Source: DAOUMU01 sp034409055 (lineage in GTDB: Bacteria > Chloroflexota > Anaerolineae > 4572-78 > J111). From it: DNA of 56,378 bases. This document shows, one piece after another, positions 25,670-33,489 of the stretch. The notes beneath the pieces were generated by a model that saw only the letters and a program-made list of their open reading frames with translations, made no database searches and had not been told where the DNA came from. The position numbers and the translations under genes are program-made. Every line of letters begins with the position of its first letter. Positions within the stretch are counted from its first letter, which is position 1. The stretch spans positions 1-56,378 of the forward strand of contig DAOUMU010000022.1 of assembly GCA_034409055.1 (NCBI GenBank), written 5' to 3'.

Positions 25670-25739
25670 AGGTTACTCCTTTCGTCGCTCGCAAAAGGTT
25701 TGTGAAATCACGAGCTAAAGCGAGGTGAATGAGTAACCT
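25670..25739 (-). promoter_or_regulatory. Leader hairpin that would hide the ribosome binding site of the hypothetical gene
   Basis: On the minus strand AGGTTACTC (25739-25731) is complementary to GAGTAACCT (25678-25670), which ends right before the ATG and overlaps the AAAGGAG site. Partly paired GCGAG-rich arms extend the stem. A TTGACA lies at 25744-25739, with only a poor -10. Farther upstream (25760-25815) another possible stem AGGTGTGG / CCACACCT is seen. Confidence 0.4.
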
Positions 25740-25884
25740 GTCAACCAAAAACCTCCTTGTGATTTAGGGAGGTGTGGGATAGCCCGAAAGCTGGTTACCG
25801 CACCACACCTTTTCCGCGAAAGTTCGTGATGCTCAACTCAGGCGGGTGGCCTGGCTCTACCGATTTACAAATGTGGATTAAGCC

Positions 25885-26172
25885 TTAATCGGTATTACAG
25901 TTGCGGGACAGCGCCGGACTAACCTCTGTGGGAGTGTCATCGGCTTCGCCTTTACAGCCCGTGCCATCCGGGGCAACGGGCACCTGAATGGTGAGTACTA
26001 TTCGATTGATCCGAGTATAGGAGGAGACCCTAGTTTTGTCAAGTCCTGACGCCATCCGGCAAAAAATTCGATCGCGTGCGTGGTGTCCATCCTCTGCTTG
26101 TAACTGGACCTGATAGTTGCCACAGTTCAGTAAACGCATAGAATAACTGTATTCTACACCAATGGGTTGCAT
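25885..26172 (-). CDS. Doubtful ORF in the gap before the rhodanese
   Basis: A 95-residue reading with no recognised family and no ribosome binding site. It fills a 520-base gap (25670-26193) that otherwise holds the leader hairpin region. It could be chance; it is listed only so that the gap is described. Confidence 0.2.
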   Translation of the reverse strand: MQPIGVEYSYSMRLLNCGNYQVQLQAEDGHHARDRIFCRMASGLDKTRVSSYTRINRIVLTIQVPVAPDGTGCKGEADDTPTEVSPALSRNCNTD

Positions 26173-26193
26173 ATCGTAAAAGAAAGTGGCTCA

Positions 26194-26607
26194 ATGCCTT
26201 ACACAACCCTTATCTCCGCAGCAGAATTAAAGCAGTACCACCACGACTCCGATTGGGCGATTGTCGATTGTCGCTTTTCTTTGGGTGACACAGAGCGAGG
26301 CCGGCGAGATTATCTGCAGGCTCACATTCCCGGGGCGGTCTGCGCTCATTTGGATAAAGACCTGGCCGGCCTGATTGTGCCCGGCCAAACAGGGCGACAT
26401 CCGCTGCCGCCGGTTAATCTCTTTGCCCACACCCTATCCCAATGGGGAATTGACCCAAAGGTGCAGATGGCGGCCTACGACGATACGGAGGGCGCCATTG
26501 CCGCCTGCCTGTGGTGGATGTTGCGCTGGCTGGGGGATGGGCGACTGTATGCCGGTTCCTGGAGTGAGTGGATTACAAATCCCGAGGGACCTGTAGCCAC
26601 CGTATAA
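26194..26607 (+). pseudogene. Rhodanese-type sulfurtransferase with in-frame internal deletion
   Basis: Two-domain thiosulfate/mercaptopyruvate sulfurtransferases are about 280 residues. Here residues 1-114 match the N-terminal (structural) domain (LISAAELKQY, WAIVDCRFSL, HIPGAVCAHLDKDLAG, AAYDDTEGAIAACLWWMLRWLG), and the next residues DGRLYAGSWSEWITNPEGPV match the very end of the C-terminal domain, whose catalytic Cys loop is gone. The join is near base 26536 and stays in frame. The product would be an inactive 137-residue protein. The start ATG 26194 has a weak ribosome binding site. It lies just left of the microcompartment regulators and may mark a rearrangement point. Confidence 0.7.
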
Positions 26608-26648
26608 GCTTGCTTCCGGGCATAAAGGTGTTTTGTCGGGCTAAATGA

Positions 26649-26660
26649 TGACATTTGTCA
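26649..26660. promoter_or_regulatory. TGACA-TT-TGTCA dyad upstream of the PocR kinase gene
   Basis: A 12-base inverted repeat about 100 bases before the kinase start; a possible regulator site, unsupported by a second copy. Confidence 0.25.
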
Positions 26661-26761
26661 CTGGATTTTGCACCGTTTATCAGATATATTAGAGAAAGCA
26701 GTTTAGTAGTTTACAGGATGGTTATCACACTTATTATCGTAGACAGATAGGAATTGAGACA

Positions 26762-28171
26762 ATGTACGACATCGAACCATCTCCGCAAGACTTTCGCATA
26801 GAGGATGTGGTAGACGTAGCCGTTCTACAGCGGATTCAGGACACGTTCTCCAAAGCGATGGGGGTCGCCTCCGTTACGGTAGACCGGATCGGCAATCCGG
26901 TGACCCATAACAGCAATTTCCAGCCAATTTGCCAGATGATTCGCTCTACCCAGGTTGGCCTGGCTCGCTGTAAAGAGTGTGATGCCCAGGGTGGTCTGGT
27001 TGCCTACAGTTCAAACAAACCGACGGCTTATCAATGTATGGGTGGTCTGATGGATGTGGCGGCTCCAATTACCATCGAAGATGAGTATATCGGCTGCATC
27101 CTATGTGGCCAGGTTGTTCTGGAGGAAGATCGGGAGGATTTCATCAAGGATATTGTCGATCGCAATGTCCATCTGGGGTTACCGCGGAATGAGCTTACGA
27201 GAGCCGCCTGGCAGATTCCGGCGATACCGCGGGAGCGGCTTGATGCGGCCGTAGAGATGCTGGTATTAACCGCCAATCATATCGTTGAAATCGGTATGAC
27301 CAATGTGACACAGGCCCGACTGCTTAAAGAGGCCCAAGAGAAGGCAGCTTTGCAGGCTGCCCTGCAAAGTGCTCAACTGCAGGCTTTGCACTCACAAATC
27401 AATCCCCATTTCCTGTTCAATTCTTTAACCTTAGTCGGTTACACGGCCTTGGAGGAACATGCCCCCCGGACCGAGGAGATCGCTTACTCATTAAGCGACC
27501 TACTTCGCTACAGTCTGCGCAATACGGCTACGCTGGTGACCCTTGGTGAAGAAATAGAAATGATCGAGCGCTACCTGTCCATCCAGAAGATGCGTTTTGG
27601 GGAGCGGTTGGAGCGTAATATCGAAATTGAATCTTCGCTGACGCAGATACGGGTGCCCTGTATGACCCTCCAACCCCTGGTGGAAAATGCTGTGGTCCAC
27701 GCCGTTGAACCCCTGACTCGTCCAGTAACGATCTGCGTTCGCGCCTGGCACAAGTCGGAACGCCTAATGCTGGAAGTTGCCGATAACGGAAATGGGATGG
27801 CTTCAGAGGTTGTGAAAGCGGTGAATGTTCGGGCCTTCCCCAGGCAGAGTGATCGCAGACCTTCCCTGGGATTGCAAAATGTCATTCAACGGCTAGAGGG
27901 GGAATACGGCGATCAATTTTCTTTCCGAATAGATAGTGAACTTGGGCACGGTACTCGAGTGTTGCTTTCGCTGCCGATGGGCAGTCAGCGCCCCAGTAAG
28001 GTTTCGCAAATTCGTCCCGATTTTGCCGCCTCGGAAATTTCCAACTCGTGGGAACAGATAATTGCTGCGGCTAACACCAATTCGAAACGGGATCAGCCGC
28101 CTATGCCTTGCACTCAATGTCCGCTCGATGTGTCCATCTGCGGCGGACAATGCTTATCTTGGACCGGCTAA
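26762..28171 (+). CDS. Cytoplasmic PocR-domain sensor histidine kinase
   Basis: A 469-residue kinase without membrane segments. Residues ~10-180 are a PocR ligand-binding domain (LQRIQDTFSKAMGVASVTVD, ARCKECDAQGG with C70 and C73, AYQCMGGLMDVAAPI, IGCILCGQV). A short coiled coil leads to a LytS-type kinase core with H216 in QINPHFLFNSL, and a HATPase_c domain with the N-box LQPLVENAVVHAV and VADNGNGMA, then SLGLQNV. The C-terminus has C450-x2-C453-x6-C460-x3-C464, like the tail of SPASM domains. In Salmonella the PocR protein senses 1,2-propanediol and activates pdu; here that sensor is on a kinase, and the next gene is its likely response regulator. It probably senses the diol or aldehyde. 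Confidence 0.85.
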   Translation: MYDIEPSPQDFRIEDVVDVAVLQRIQDTFSKAMGVASVTVDRIGNPVTHNSNFQPICQMIRSTQVGLARCKECDAQGGLVAYSSNKPTAYQCMGGLMDVAAPITIEDEYIGCILCGQVVLEEDREDFIKDIVDRNVHLGLPRNELTRAAWQIPAIPRERLDAAVEMLVLTANHIVEIGMTNVTQARLLKEAQEKAALQAALQSAQLQALHSQINPHFLFNSLTLVGYTALEEHAPRTEEIAYSLSDLLRYSLRNTATLVTLGEEIEMIERYLSIQKMRFGERLERNIEIESSLTQIRVPCMTLQPLVENAVVHAVEPLTRPVTICVRAWHKSERLMLEVADNGNGMASEVVKAVNVRAFPRQSDRRPSLGLQNVIQRLEGEYGDQFSFRIDSELGHGTRVLLSLPMGSQRPSKVSQIRPDFAASEISNSWEQIIAAANTNSKRDQPPMPCTQCPLDVSICGGQCLSWTG

Positions 28172-28217
28172 ATTAATTCTGTTTCGATGATTAAACAGTA
28201 TCAATGAGGATAGAAAA

Positions 28218-29828
28218 ATGCCCGGCCTTTTGGTTGCCGACGACGCTGAAATTATTCGCTCGACGGTTGCCCGCGTGGTGGCCCGTGAAAAGCAGTTGGG
28301 TCTTTTCCCGGTAGTTCAGGCTCGTAACGGCGAAGAAGCCGTTGATCTGGCCCAGCAAATGGAGCCGGATGTCCTGTTGATGGATATCAAGATGCCCGGC
28401 CTTGATGGGTTACAGGCTGCAGCCATCATCCGGGCTGAATTTCCCAACGCCAAGTTAATTATCCTGACTGCTTACGATGAATTCCCCTACGCTCAAGAGG
28501 CTCTCAAGCTGGGTGCAGTTGACTTTTTGCTCAAGCCGGTTCGACCGGCCAAGCTGATTGAACTGCTCTCCCAGGTACAAGCCCAAATCCGTCAGGAACG
28601 GGCCCACTTGGAGGAGGTGGCCGAGACCAAGACCCGCTTGCAAAAAACGCTGCCAATGGTTGAAGCCAGCTTGATCGAAAGTCTCATCAGTGGGCTGACG
28701 CCGGAAGGGACAAGCAACGAAGAGTTGCTGGAGTACCTGGGCAAAACAATTGTCTGGCCGGTCGTGGTTGTCGCTCGAATTAACCGGTTTGGGGCTTCGG
28801 TCCAGGGAATGAGCGCCGAAGAATTACAGGATTTTTATAATTCATTGACCGAGGTGATGCGCCGGGAGATGCCGGAACCAGGCCGCTCCTTGGTTGGGTT
28901 CAGCAGACCGGGTCGGGTAATCGCCATCGTCTCCACTGCTCAGGAATTAGACCCCTCCGACCGATTGCGAAAAATGGGGGAGTCGATCAGTCAGGCGATT
29001 AAAAATGAGATTTCGGTAAAGGTTACCGTTGGCATCGGAAATCGCTATGAGGAGTTGGAGTCTGTCCCTCGGACTTATGCGGAAGCCAGTCTGGCTAGTC
29101 GCCACAATGCGAATCAAGATGAATGTGCGGTAATCTCTATTGAAGACGTGCAGAAATTGCACCACGCCAAAGGTGTACCGTATCCAGTGCAGCTTGAGCA
29201 GAAACTTTTGGATAATGTGCGGCTGGGGCAATCTCAAGCCAGTGCCAAATTGATGAACGATATCGTCGATTACCTGATGTTTCAATCAAAGATGTCGTCT
29301 GAAGCCCTCTACAATCGATTAGCCGAGTTGATGACGCTCGTTTCGCGAGCGGCGATAGAGGCCGGGGGAGAAGCAGCCCAGGTGCTTGATCTTTCTCATC
29401 GTCAAACACGGGCTTTGGCCGAACGTCAGACCGCCCGAGAAATACGCGGCTGGGCCCTCAATAGTCTGGCCGAGTTACTGGCGACCATCCAACCGGCCAG
29501 TTCAAACAAAGACCCCGTCCAACAAGCCATCGAATATATCCACGAAAATTACGACCGGTCAGATATTTCTTTAAAGTACGTGGCCAGCGCCGTGAACTTG
29601 AGTTCCTCCTACTTGGCTTCTCTGTTAAAGGACCGGTTAGGTACAAGCTACGTAAAATACCTGACCACTTTGCGCATTGAACAGGCCAAAAAACTTTTAC
29701 GGACAACCGACACAACCATTTCGGCCATCGCCTACCGGGTCGGCTACCCGAACCCGACCAACTTCTACCGCCTGTTCCAGCGTGAAACAGGGATGACCCC
29801 GGCAGTTTATCGTCAATCTGCCCGATAA
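28218..29828 (+). CDS. REC-AraC response regulator of the pdu locus
   Basis: A 536-residue YesN-like regulator. The receiver domain (1-125) has DDA (8-10), phosphoacceptor D56 in VLLMDIKMPGLDG, and K108 region FLLKPVRP. A middle domain (~150-420) has no motif I can name. The C-terminal AraC/XylS DNA-binding domain (~430-536) has two helix-turn-helices (SLKYVASAVNLSSSYLASLL; ISAIAYRVGYPNPTNFYRLF). It starts 46 bases after the PocR kinase gene, so the two form a two-component pair. Its targets are probably the divergent ackA-eutJ and pduU-onward promoters. It ends convergently with eutJ, 3 bases apart. Confidence 0.9.
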   Translation: MPGLLVADDAEIIRSTVARVVAREKQLGLFPVVQARNGEEAVDLAQQMEPDVLLMDIKMPGLDGLQAAAIIRAEFPNAKLIILTAYDEFPYAQEALKLGAVDFLLKPVRPAKLIELLSQVQAQIRQERAHLEEVAETKTRLQKTLPMVEASLIESLISGLTPEGTSNEELLEYLGKTIVWPVVVVARINRFGASVQGMSAEELQDFYNSLTEVMRREMPEPGRSLVGFSRPGRVIAIVSTAQELDPSDRLRKMGESISQAIKNEISVKVTVGIGNRYEELESVPRTYAEASLASRHNANQDECAVISIEDVQKLHHAKGVPYPVQLEQKLLDNVRLGQSQASAKLMNDIVDYLMFQSKMSSEALYNRLAELMTLVSRAAIEAGGEAAQVLDLSHRQTRALAERQTAREIRGWALNSLAELLATIQPASSNKDPVQQAIEYIHENYDRSDISLKYVASAVNLSSSYLASLLKDRLGTSYVKYLTTLRIEQAKKLLRTTDTTISAIAYRVGYPNPTNFYRLFQRETGMTPAVYRQSAR

Positions 29829-29831
29829 ACC

Positions 29832-30653
29832 TCAGTTGTTGTCGTACATAGCAATGCCGAGGGGGGTCACAAACATCGGGTGGCTGGGGACTATCGTCTG
29901 AAGGCCGGTCATATCAGCCACAACCTCGTCGATACCGAGCATACTGCTGGTGCCACCAACCAGGTAGATTCGTTCGACATCATACGGCTCGATGTGCCGG
30001 GCTACAATGCTGCCCACTTTCTGCATCACCGGGACAACCAGGGGATAGATGGTCCGTTGCTGGCCCGGCTCTTTTTTCAATGCTTCGGCTTCTTCAAAAG
30101 AGATATTCATAGCCCCGGCAATCACCAGCGAAAAATGGGTACCGCCGGTTGGCTCATCTGCAGTGTATATTACGTTACCCTCATTGATGATGGCGATGCC
30201 GGTAGTCCCACCGCCAACATCAACTACGGCTCCGTTATCCACTTGTAATAAGGCATTGGCCGCAGTCGGTTCGTCGACAAAATGGCTGCATTCCAGGCCA
30301 GCTCCAATTATCACGTTTTTAGTGGCTTTCACTTCGGCCAGAGCCACGCCCGGTGGGTAAGACGTGGCTGCCGACTCCAGCGTGAAGCCCAATTCGGCCT
30401 CTACTTCGGCCTTCATTTTGCGCACCAGTTTGATTGCGCCGATGAAATCGACCACCAGCCCATCCCGGACGATTTGGGCAAATTGGTACCGTCCCGCCAG
30501 GGGGCGATACTCTTCATCGAGGACGACCAGGACCGTGTAAGCCGTCCCCAGGTCTACCCCCACGTGAACCGGGCCTTTATAATCAGTTCGATTGGGCGGG
30601 TGATTGAGTACCGCATCGGCACGGCTTAGGATATTACCTAAATCTGGATTCAT
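29832..30653 (-). CDS. eutJ: EutJ-type ATPase (actin/Hsp70 fold)
   Basis: A 273-residue member of the EutJ family found in ethanolamine-utilisation loci. Phosphate-1 motif VHVGVDLGTAYTVLVV, phosphate-2 motif VVDVGGGTTGIAII and adenosine motif YLVGGTSSMLGI show an actin-like ATPase. In Eut systems it is thought to act as a chaperone or assembly factor; its exact role is unproved. Its presence inside a propanediol-type locus, in addition to PduG (another actin-fold ATPase), is a mixture of Eut and Pdu parts. It follows ackA on the minus strand after 46 bases and is probably co-transcribed with it. Confidence 0.88.
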   Translation of the reverse strand: MNPDLGNILSRADAVLNHPPNRTDYKGPVHVGVDLGTAYTVLVVLDEEYRPLAGRYQFAQIVRDGLVVDFIGAIKLVRKMKAEVEAELGFTLESAATSYPPGVALAEVKATKNVIIGAGLECSHFVDEPTAANALLQVDNGAVVDVGGGTTGIAIINEGNVIYTADEPTGGTHFSLVIAGAMNISFEEAEALKKEPGQQRTIYPLVVPVMQKVGSIVARHIEPYDVERIYLVGGTSSMLGIDEVVADMTGLQTIVPSHPMFVTPLGIAMYDNN

Positions 30654-30699
30654 TCCTGACCAATTTCACCTTTCATTGATTGACCGTAATTATACAAAC

Positions 30700-31896
30700 T
30701 TAACCCAATCCGGCAATCTCTTTCGTATCCAGAGCGATCATCTTTTCCTCATTGGTTGGAATGACTAAAACCGCCGTCCTGGCCGAAGGTTTGCTGATGA
30801 CCGTTTCGATGCTGACGGCTTGCTCATTCTTATCTTTGTCTAGCTCGATGCCCAAAAAACCCAAATCTTCACAAATCATCTCTCGGATGATGGCGCTGTT
30901 TTCACCAATGCCCGCCGTAAATATCAGCGTGTTGATACCCCCCATCGCCGCAGCGTACGCGCCGATATACTTAGAAGCCATATAATCAAACATCTCCATT
31001 GCCAGTTGGCACCGTTCATTTCCGGCCTGGGCCTGCTCCACAATGACCCGCATATCGTTGCTAACCCCCGATACGCCCAGTAACCCACTTTCTTTGTACA
31101 ATAGACGCTCGATGTAATCGGGACTCAGGTCCAGTTGTCGGTGCAGGTGAAAGATCAAACCGGGGTCGATGTCCCCGGAACGAGTACCCATCATCACCCC
31201 GGAGAGAGTGGCAAAGCCGATGCTGGTGTCAACCGACCGGCCACCCTTCACCGCCGTTATCGTCACCCCGTTACCCAAATGGCAGACAACGGTTTTTAGA
31301 TCAGCTAACGGGCAGTTCAATATCTCAGCGGCCCGGTGACTAACATAGCGGCAGGAAGTTCCATGGAAGCCGTATTTGCGGATTTTGTGATCTTGATAAT
31401 ATTCGTAGGGTAAGGCGTACATATAGGCCTTGGGGGGTATTGTCTGGTGAAAGGAGGTATCAAAGGCCGCCACGTGGGGCACGTGGGGCAACAGCGAGCG
31501 GGCTTCGCGGATGCCGGTCAGATTGGCCGGATTGTGCAGGGGAGCCAGCGGGACACACTCCTCCAGCTTTTCGATGACCTCTTCCGTGATGAGGGCGGAC
31601 TCGATAAAAAAGTTCGCCCCATGCACAGCCCGGTGCCCCACCGCTTCGATCTCTCGGACATCTTCAATAGCCCCATGTTTGGGGTGGAGTAGATATTGTA
31701 TGGCAATTTCAAACGCCGTGTGGTGGTTCGGAATCGGCAACTCGTGCCGGACCTCATGCCCCCGGGCCTGATGCTCCACGTATGAGCCATCTTCACCGAT
31801 CCGACTGACGACCCCCTTGGCTACGACTTTCTCAACGTCAGTCGTGAACAATTGATATTTGATGGTCGAACTTCCGCAGTTGATGGTTAAAATCAT
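30700..31896 (-). CDS. ackA: Acetate/propionate kinase (AckA/PduW/TdcD family)
   Basis: Makes ATP from acyl-phosphate, the last step of substrate-level phosphorylation after PduP and PduL. The 398-residue length is normal. Family blocks: MILTINCGSSTIKYQLF, VGHRAVHGA, FDTSFHQTIP, YGFHGTSC, HLGNGVTITAVKGGRSVDTS, GMMGTRSGDIDPG and FTAGIGENS. Most enzymes I recall have His at the last position of GFHGTSH; here it is Cys. In the pdu context the substrate is probably propionyl-phosphate, hence a PduW-like role. RBS AAAGGA precedes the ATG. Divergent from the pduU block across a 389-base regulatory gap. Confidence 0.93.
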   Translation of the reverse strand: MILTINCGSSTIKYQLFTTDVEKVVAKGVVSRIGEDGSYVEHQARGHEVRHELPIPNHHTAFEIAIQYLLHPKHGAIEDVREIEAVGHRAVHGANFFIESALITEEVIEKLEECVPLAPLHNPANLTGIREARSLLPHVPHVAAFDTSFHQTIPPKAYMYALPYEYYQDHKIRKYGFHGTSCRYVSHRAAEILNCPLADLKTVVCHLGNGVTITAVKGGRSVDTSIGFATLSGVMMGTRSGDIDPGLIFHLHRQLDLSPDYIERLLYKESGLLGVSGVSNDMRVIVEQAQAGNERCQLAMEMFDYMASKYIGAYAAAMGGINTLIFTAGIGENSAIIREMICEDLGFLGIELDKDKNEQAVSIETVISKPSARTAVLVIPTNEEKMIALDTKEIAGLG

Positions 31897-31922
31897 TTAA
31901 CTCTTTATCCTTTCCCCCAATA

Positions 31923-32082
31923 GAACCAGTTCAGCAATTCTCATTTTAGCGTAAAGACCTGACAGGCTTTTAGCATGGGAACTATTTGCCCTTTAAATCT
32001 TCGGCTGAACACCCATTCTTTCGATGAATTTGGAGCAAAACCTGTCAGGTCTGGTCATACTGCGAATTGCTGGAACCTGTTC
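31923..32082. mobile_element. Nested palindromic (MITE-like) element in the pdu divergent promoter region
   Basis: Outer ends GAACCAGTTCAGCAATTC (31923-31940) and GAATTGCTGGAACCTGTTC (32064-32082) are inverted repeats, and an inner perfect 12-bp pair AGACCTGACAGG (31955-31966) / CCTGTCAGGTCT (32041-32052) sits inside. No gene is within it. It may be an inserted nonautonomous element. Confidence 0.55.
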
Positions 32083-32089
32083 CAGATGA

Positions 32090-32118
32090 TTGAAATGCGT
32101 AGAACGGTCTCCTATAAT
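32090..32118 (+). promoter_or_regulatory. Main promoter of the pdu shell/enzyme block
   Basis: TTGAAA (32090-32095), 17 bases, TATAAT (32113-32118). The leader to the pduU start is about 160 bases. Confidence 0.65.
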
Positions 32119-32164
32119 GATAATAGGCTCCGAACCAAGGCACAATCCAAAAAATAATGGCATT

Positions 32165-32227
32165 TGTACACTTTTCAATGATTCTATGTAGTTTTTTACA
32201 GGTTTGATCATCGTTGATTTGTGTACA
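32165..32227. promoter_or_regulatory. Spaced inverted repeat in the pdu leader
   Basis: TGTACAC (32165-32171) and GTGTACA (32221-32227) are complementary, 49 bases apart, between two candidate promoters. It could be a pair of regulator half-sites or a leader stem. Confidence 0.35.
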
Positions 32228-32246
32228 CCCCCTACTGTTTTAAGCA

Positions 32247-32275
32247 TTGAATCCAAACTGCCTGCCTGTTATGAT
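32247..32275 (+). promoter_or_regulatory. Second promoter just upstream of the pduU start
   Basis: TTGAAT (32247-32252), 17 bases, TATGAT (32270-32275). Because it overlaps the upstream in-frame TTG, the downstream ATG at 32286 is the better start. Confidence 0.45.
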
Positions 32276-32285
32276 ATGGGATGCT

Positions 32286-32648
32286 ATGGCTGTTCACCAA
32301 CACGATCACGAACAAGTTTCGACCCGTATTATCCAGGAATATGTTCCTGGCCGGCAGATCACCATTGCCCACGTTATTGCCAACCCGGATCGGTCCCTGT
32401 GCCAACGGGTAGGCCTGGATGACGTTGGTGCAATTGGCATTATGACCCTCACCCCCGGCGAAAGTGCCATCATCGCCGGGGATTTGGCGCTGAAAGCGGC
32501 CGACGTCGAGTTGAGCTTTCTGGATCGTTTCAGCGGCACGCTGGTCATCTCCGGCAATCTGAATAGTGTGGAAGTGGCCATCGACGCGGCCAATGCCGGT
32601 CTGGAAGTCATCCTTGGCTTTTATCCGGCTCCGGTCACACGGACATAA
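32286..32648 (+). CDS. pduU: EutS/PduU-type BMC-H shell protein
   Basis: A circularly permuted single-domain shell protein of about 120 residues. RIIQEYVPGRQITIAHVIANP followed by GAIGIMTLTPGESAIIAGD and LDRFSGTLVISG matches the EutS/PduU family, whose hexamers have a capped central barrel. ATG 32286 is chosen from homology and from the promoter position; its ribosome binding site is weak. It is the first gene of the plus-strand block and is followed after 27 bases by the pduV-like gene, as in many pdu and eut loci. Confidence 0.88.
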   Translation: MAVHQHDHEQVSTRIIQEYVPGRQITIAHVIANPDRSLCQRVGLDDVGAIGIMTLTPGESAIIAGDLALKAADVELSFLDRFSGTLVISGNLNSVEVAIDAANAGLEVILGFYPAPVTRT

Positions 32649-32675
32649 CTGTTGGTTGGGTGCCGAATAATACTA

Positions 32676-33140
32676 ATGAAAGTAGGGGATAAAAAACAGT
32701 GGCGTTTTATGTTGTGGGGCGGGATAGGGGCCGGTAAGACAACCTTGCTCAAGGCATTGCAGGCCGGGGATGATGATCCTGTCCGCAAAACCCAGATGAT
32801 CGATTACTCGGGCTGGGCTATTGATACGCCGGGCGAGTATTCAGAGATGGGTCACCTCCGCCGGCATCTGGTATCGATTGCTACGGATGCCCACCTGTTG
32901 GTGGCCGTACACGACGCCACACGTGAGACAAGCAACTTTCCCCCAAACTATTTTTTGATGTTTCCCCAACCCACGATTGGCGTAGTTACCAAGTTAGATT
33001 TGCCGGACGCTGACCCGGAACGGGCCGCGGCAACTTTGCGCAAGATCGGAGTGATTGGTGAAATTTTTTATGTATCGGCGATCAATGGATCGGGCCTCGA
33101 TGAGTTGAGGCAAAATCTTTTAGCATATCGTAGAAAATAG
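32676..33140 (+). CDS. pduV: EutP/PduV-type small P-loop GTPase-like protein
   Basis: A 154-residue protein with a P-loop GGIGAGKTTLL, switch region IDYSGWAIDTPGEYSE (the DTPG G3-like motif), and TKLDLPDAD as the NKxD-like base motif (TKLD). It belongs to the EutP/PduV family, whose Salmonella member associates with the outside of the compartment. The upstream in-frame TTG at 32652 lies in the gap; the ATG at 32676 is preferred. pduA follows after 13 bases. Confidence 0.85.
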   Translation: MKVGDKKQWRFMLWGGIGAGKTTLLKALQAGDDDPVRKTQMIDYSGWAIDTPGEYSEMGHLRRHLVSIATDAHLLVAVHDATRETSNFPPNYFLMFPQPTIGVVTKLDLPDADPERAAATLRKIGVIGEIFYVSAINGSGLDELRQNLLAYRRK

Positions 33141-33153
33141 AAAGGAGTAAAAA

Positions 33154-33444
33154 ATGGCAAATCCTCAAGGAGAAGCTCTGGGCTTGGTCGAAACTCGAGG
33201 GCTGGTAGCAGTGATTGAGGCGGCTGATGCAATGGTCAAAGCAGCCAACGTCTCGCTGGTCGGCATGGAGAAGATCGGGTCCGGTCTCGTAACCGTGATG
33301 GTACGGGGCGATGTTGGGGCGGTTAAAGCGGCCACCGATGCCGGCGCCGCGGCCGCCAAACGGGTGGGTGAAGTGGTCTCTATTCACGTCATCCCGCGTC
33401 CGCATGCTGATACCGAAACTTTGTTGCCAAAGAAAGGGGCATAG
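33154..33444 (+). CDS. pduA: BMC-H shell protein PduA
   Basis: A 96-residue hexameric shell protein: ALGLVETRGLVAVIEAADAM, the pore loop GMEKIGSGLVTVMVRGDVGAV (GSG pore as in PduA), and EVVSIHVIPRPH at the end. The GSG pore of PduA passes propanediol. AAAGGAG lies directly upstream. It opens the pduABCDE run. Confidence 0.95.
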   Translation: MANPQGEALGLVETRGLVAVIEAADAMVKAANVSLVGMEKIGSGLVTVMVRGDVGAVKAATDAGAAAAKRVGEVVSIHVIPRPHADTETLLPKKGA

Positions 33445-33489
33445 CCCGCTGGCGGCTATCAACCAGAATAGATAGGAGGTAATGTTTAG

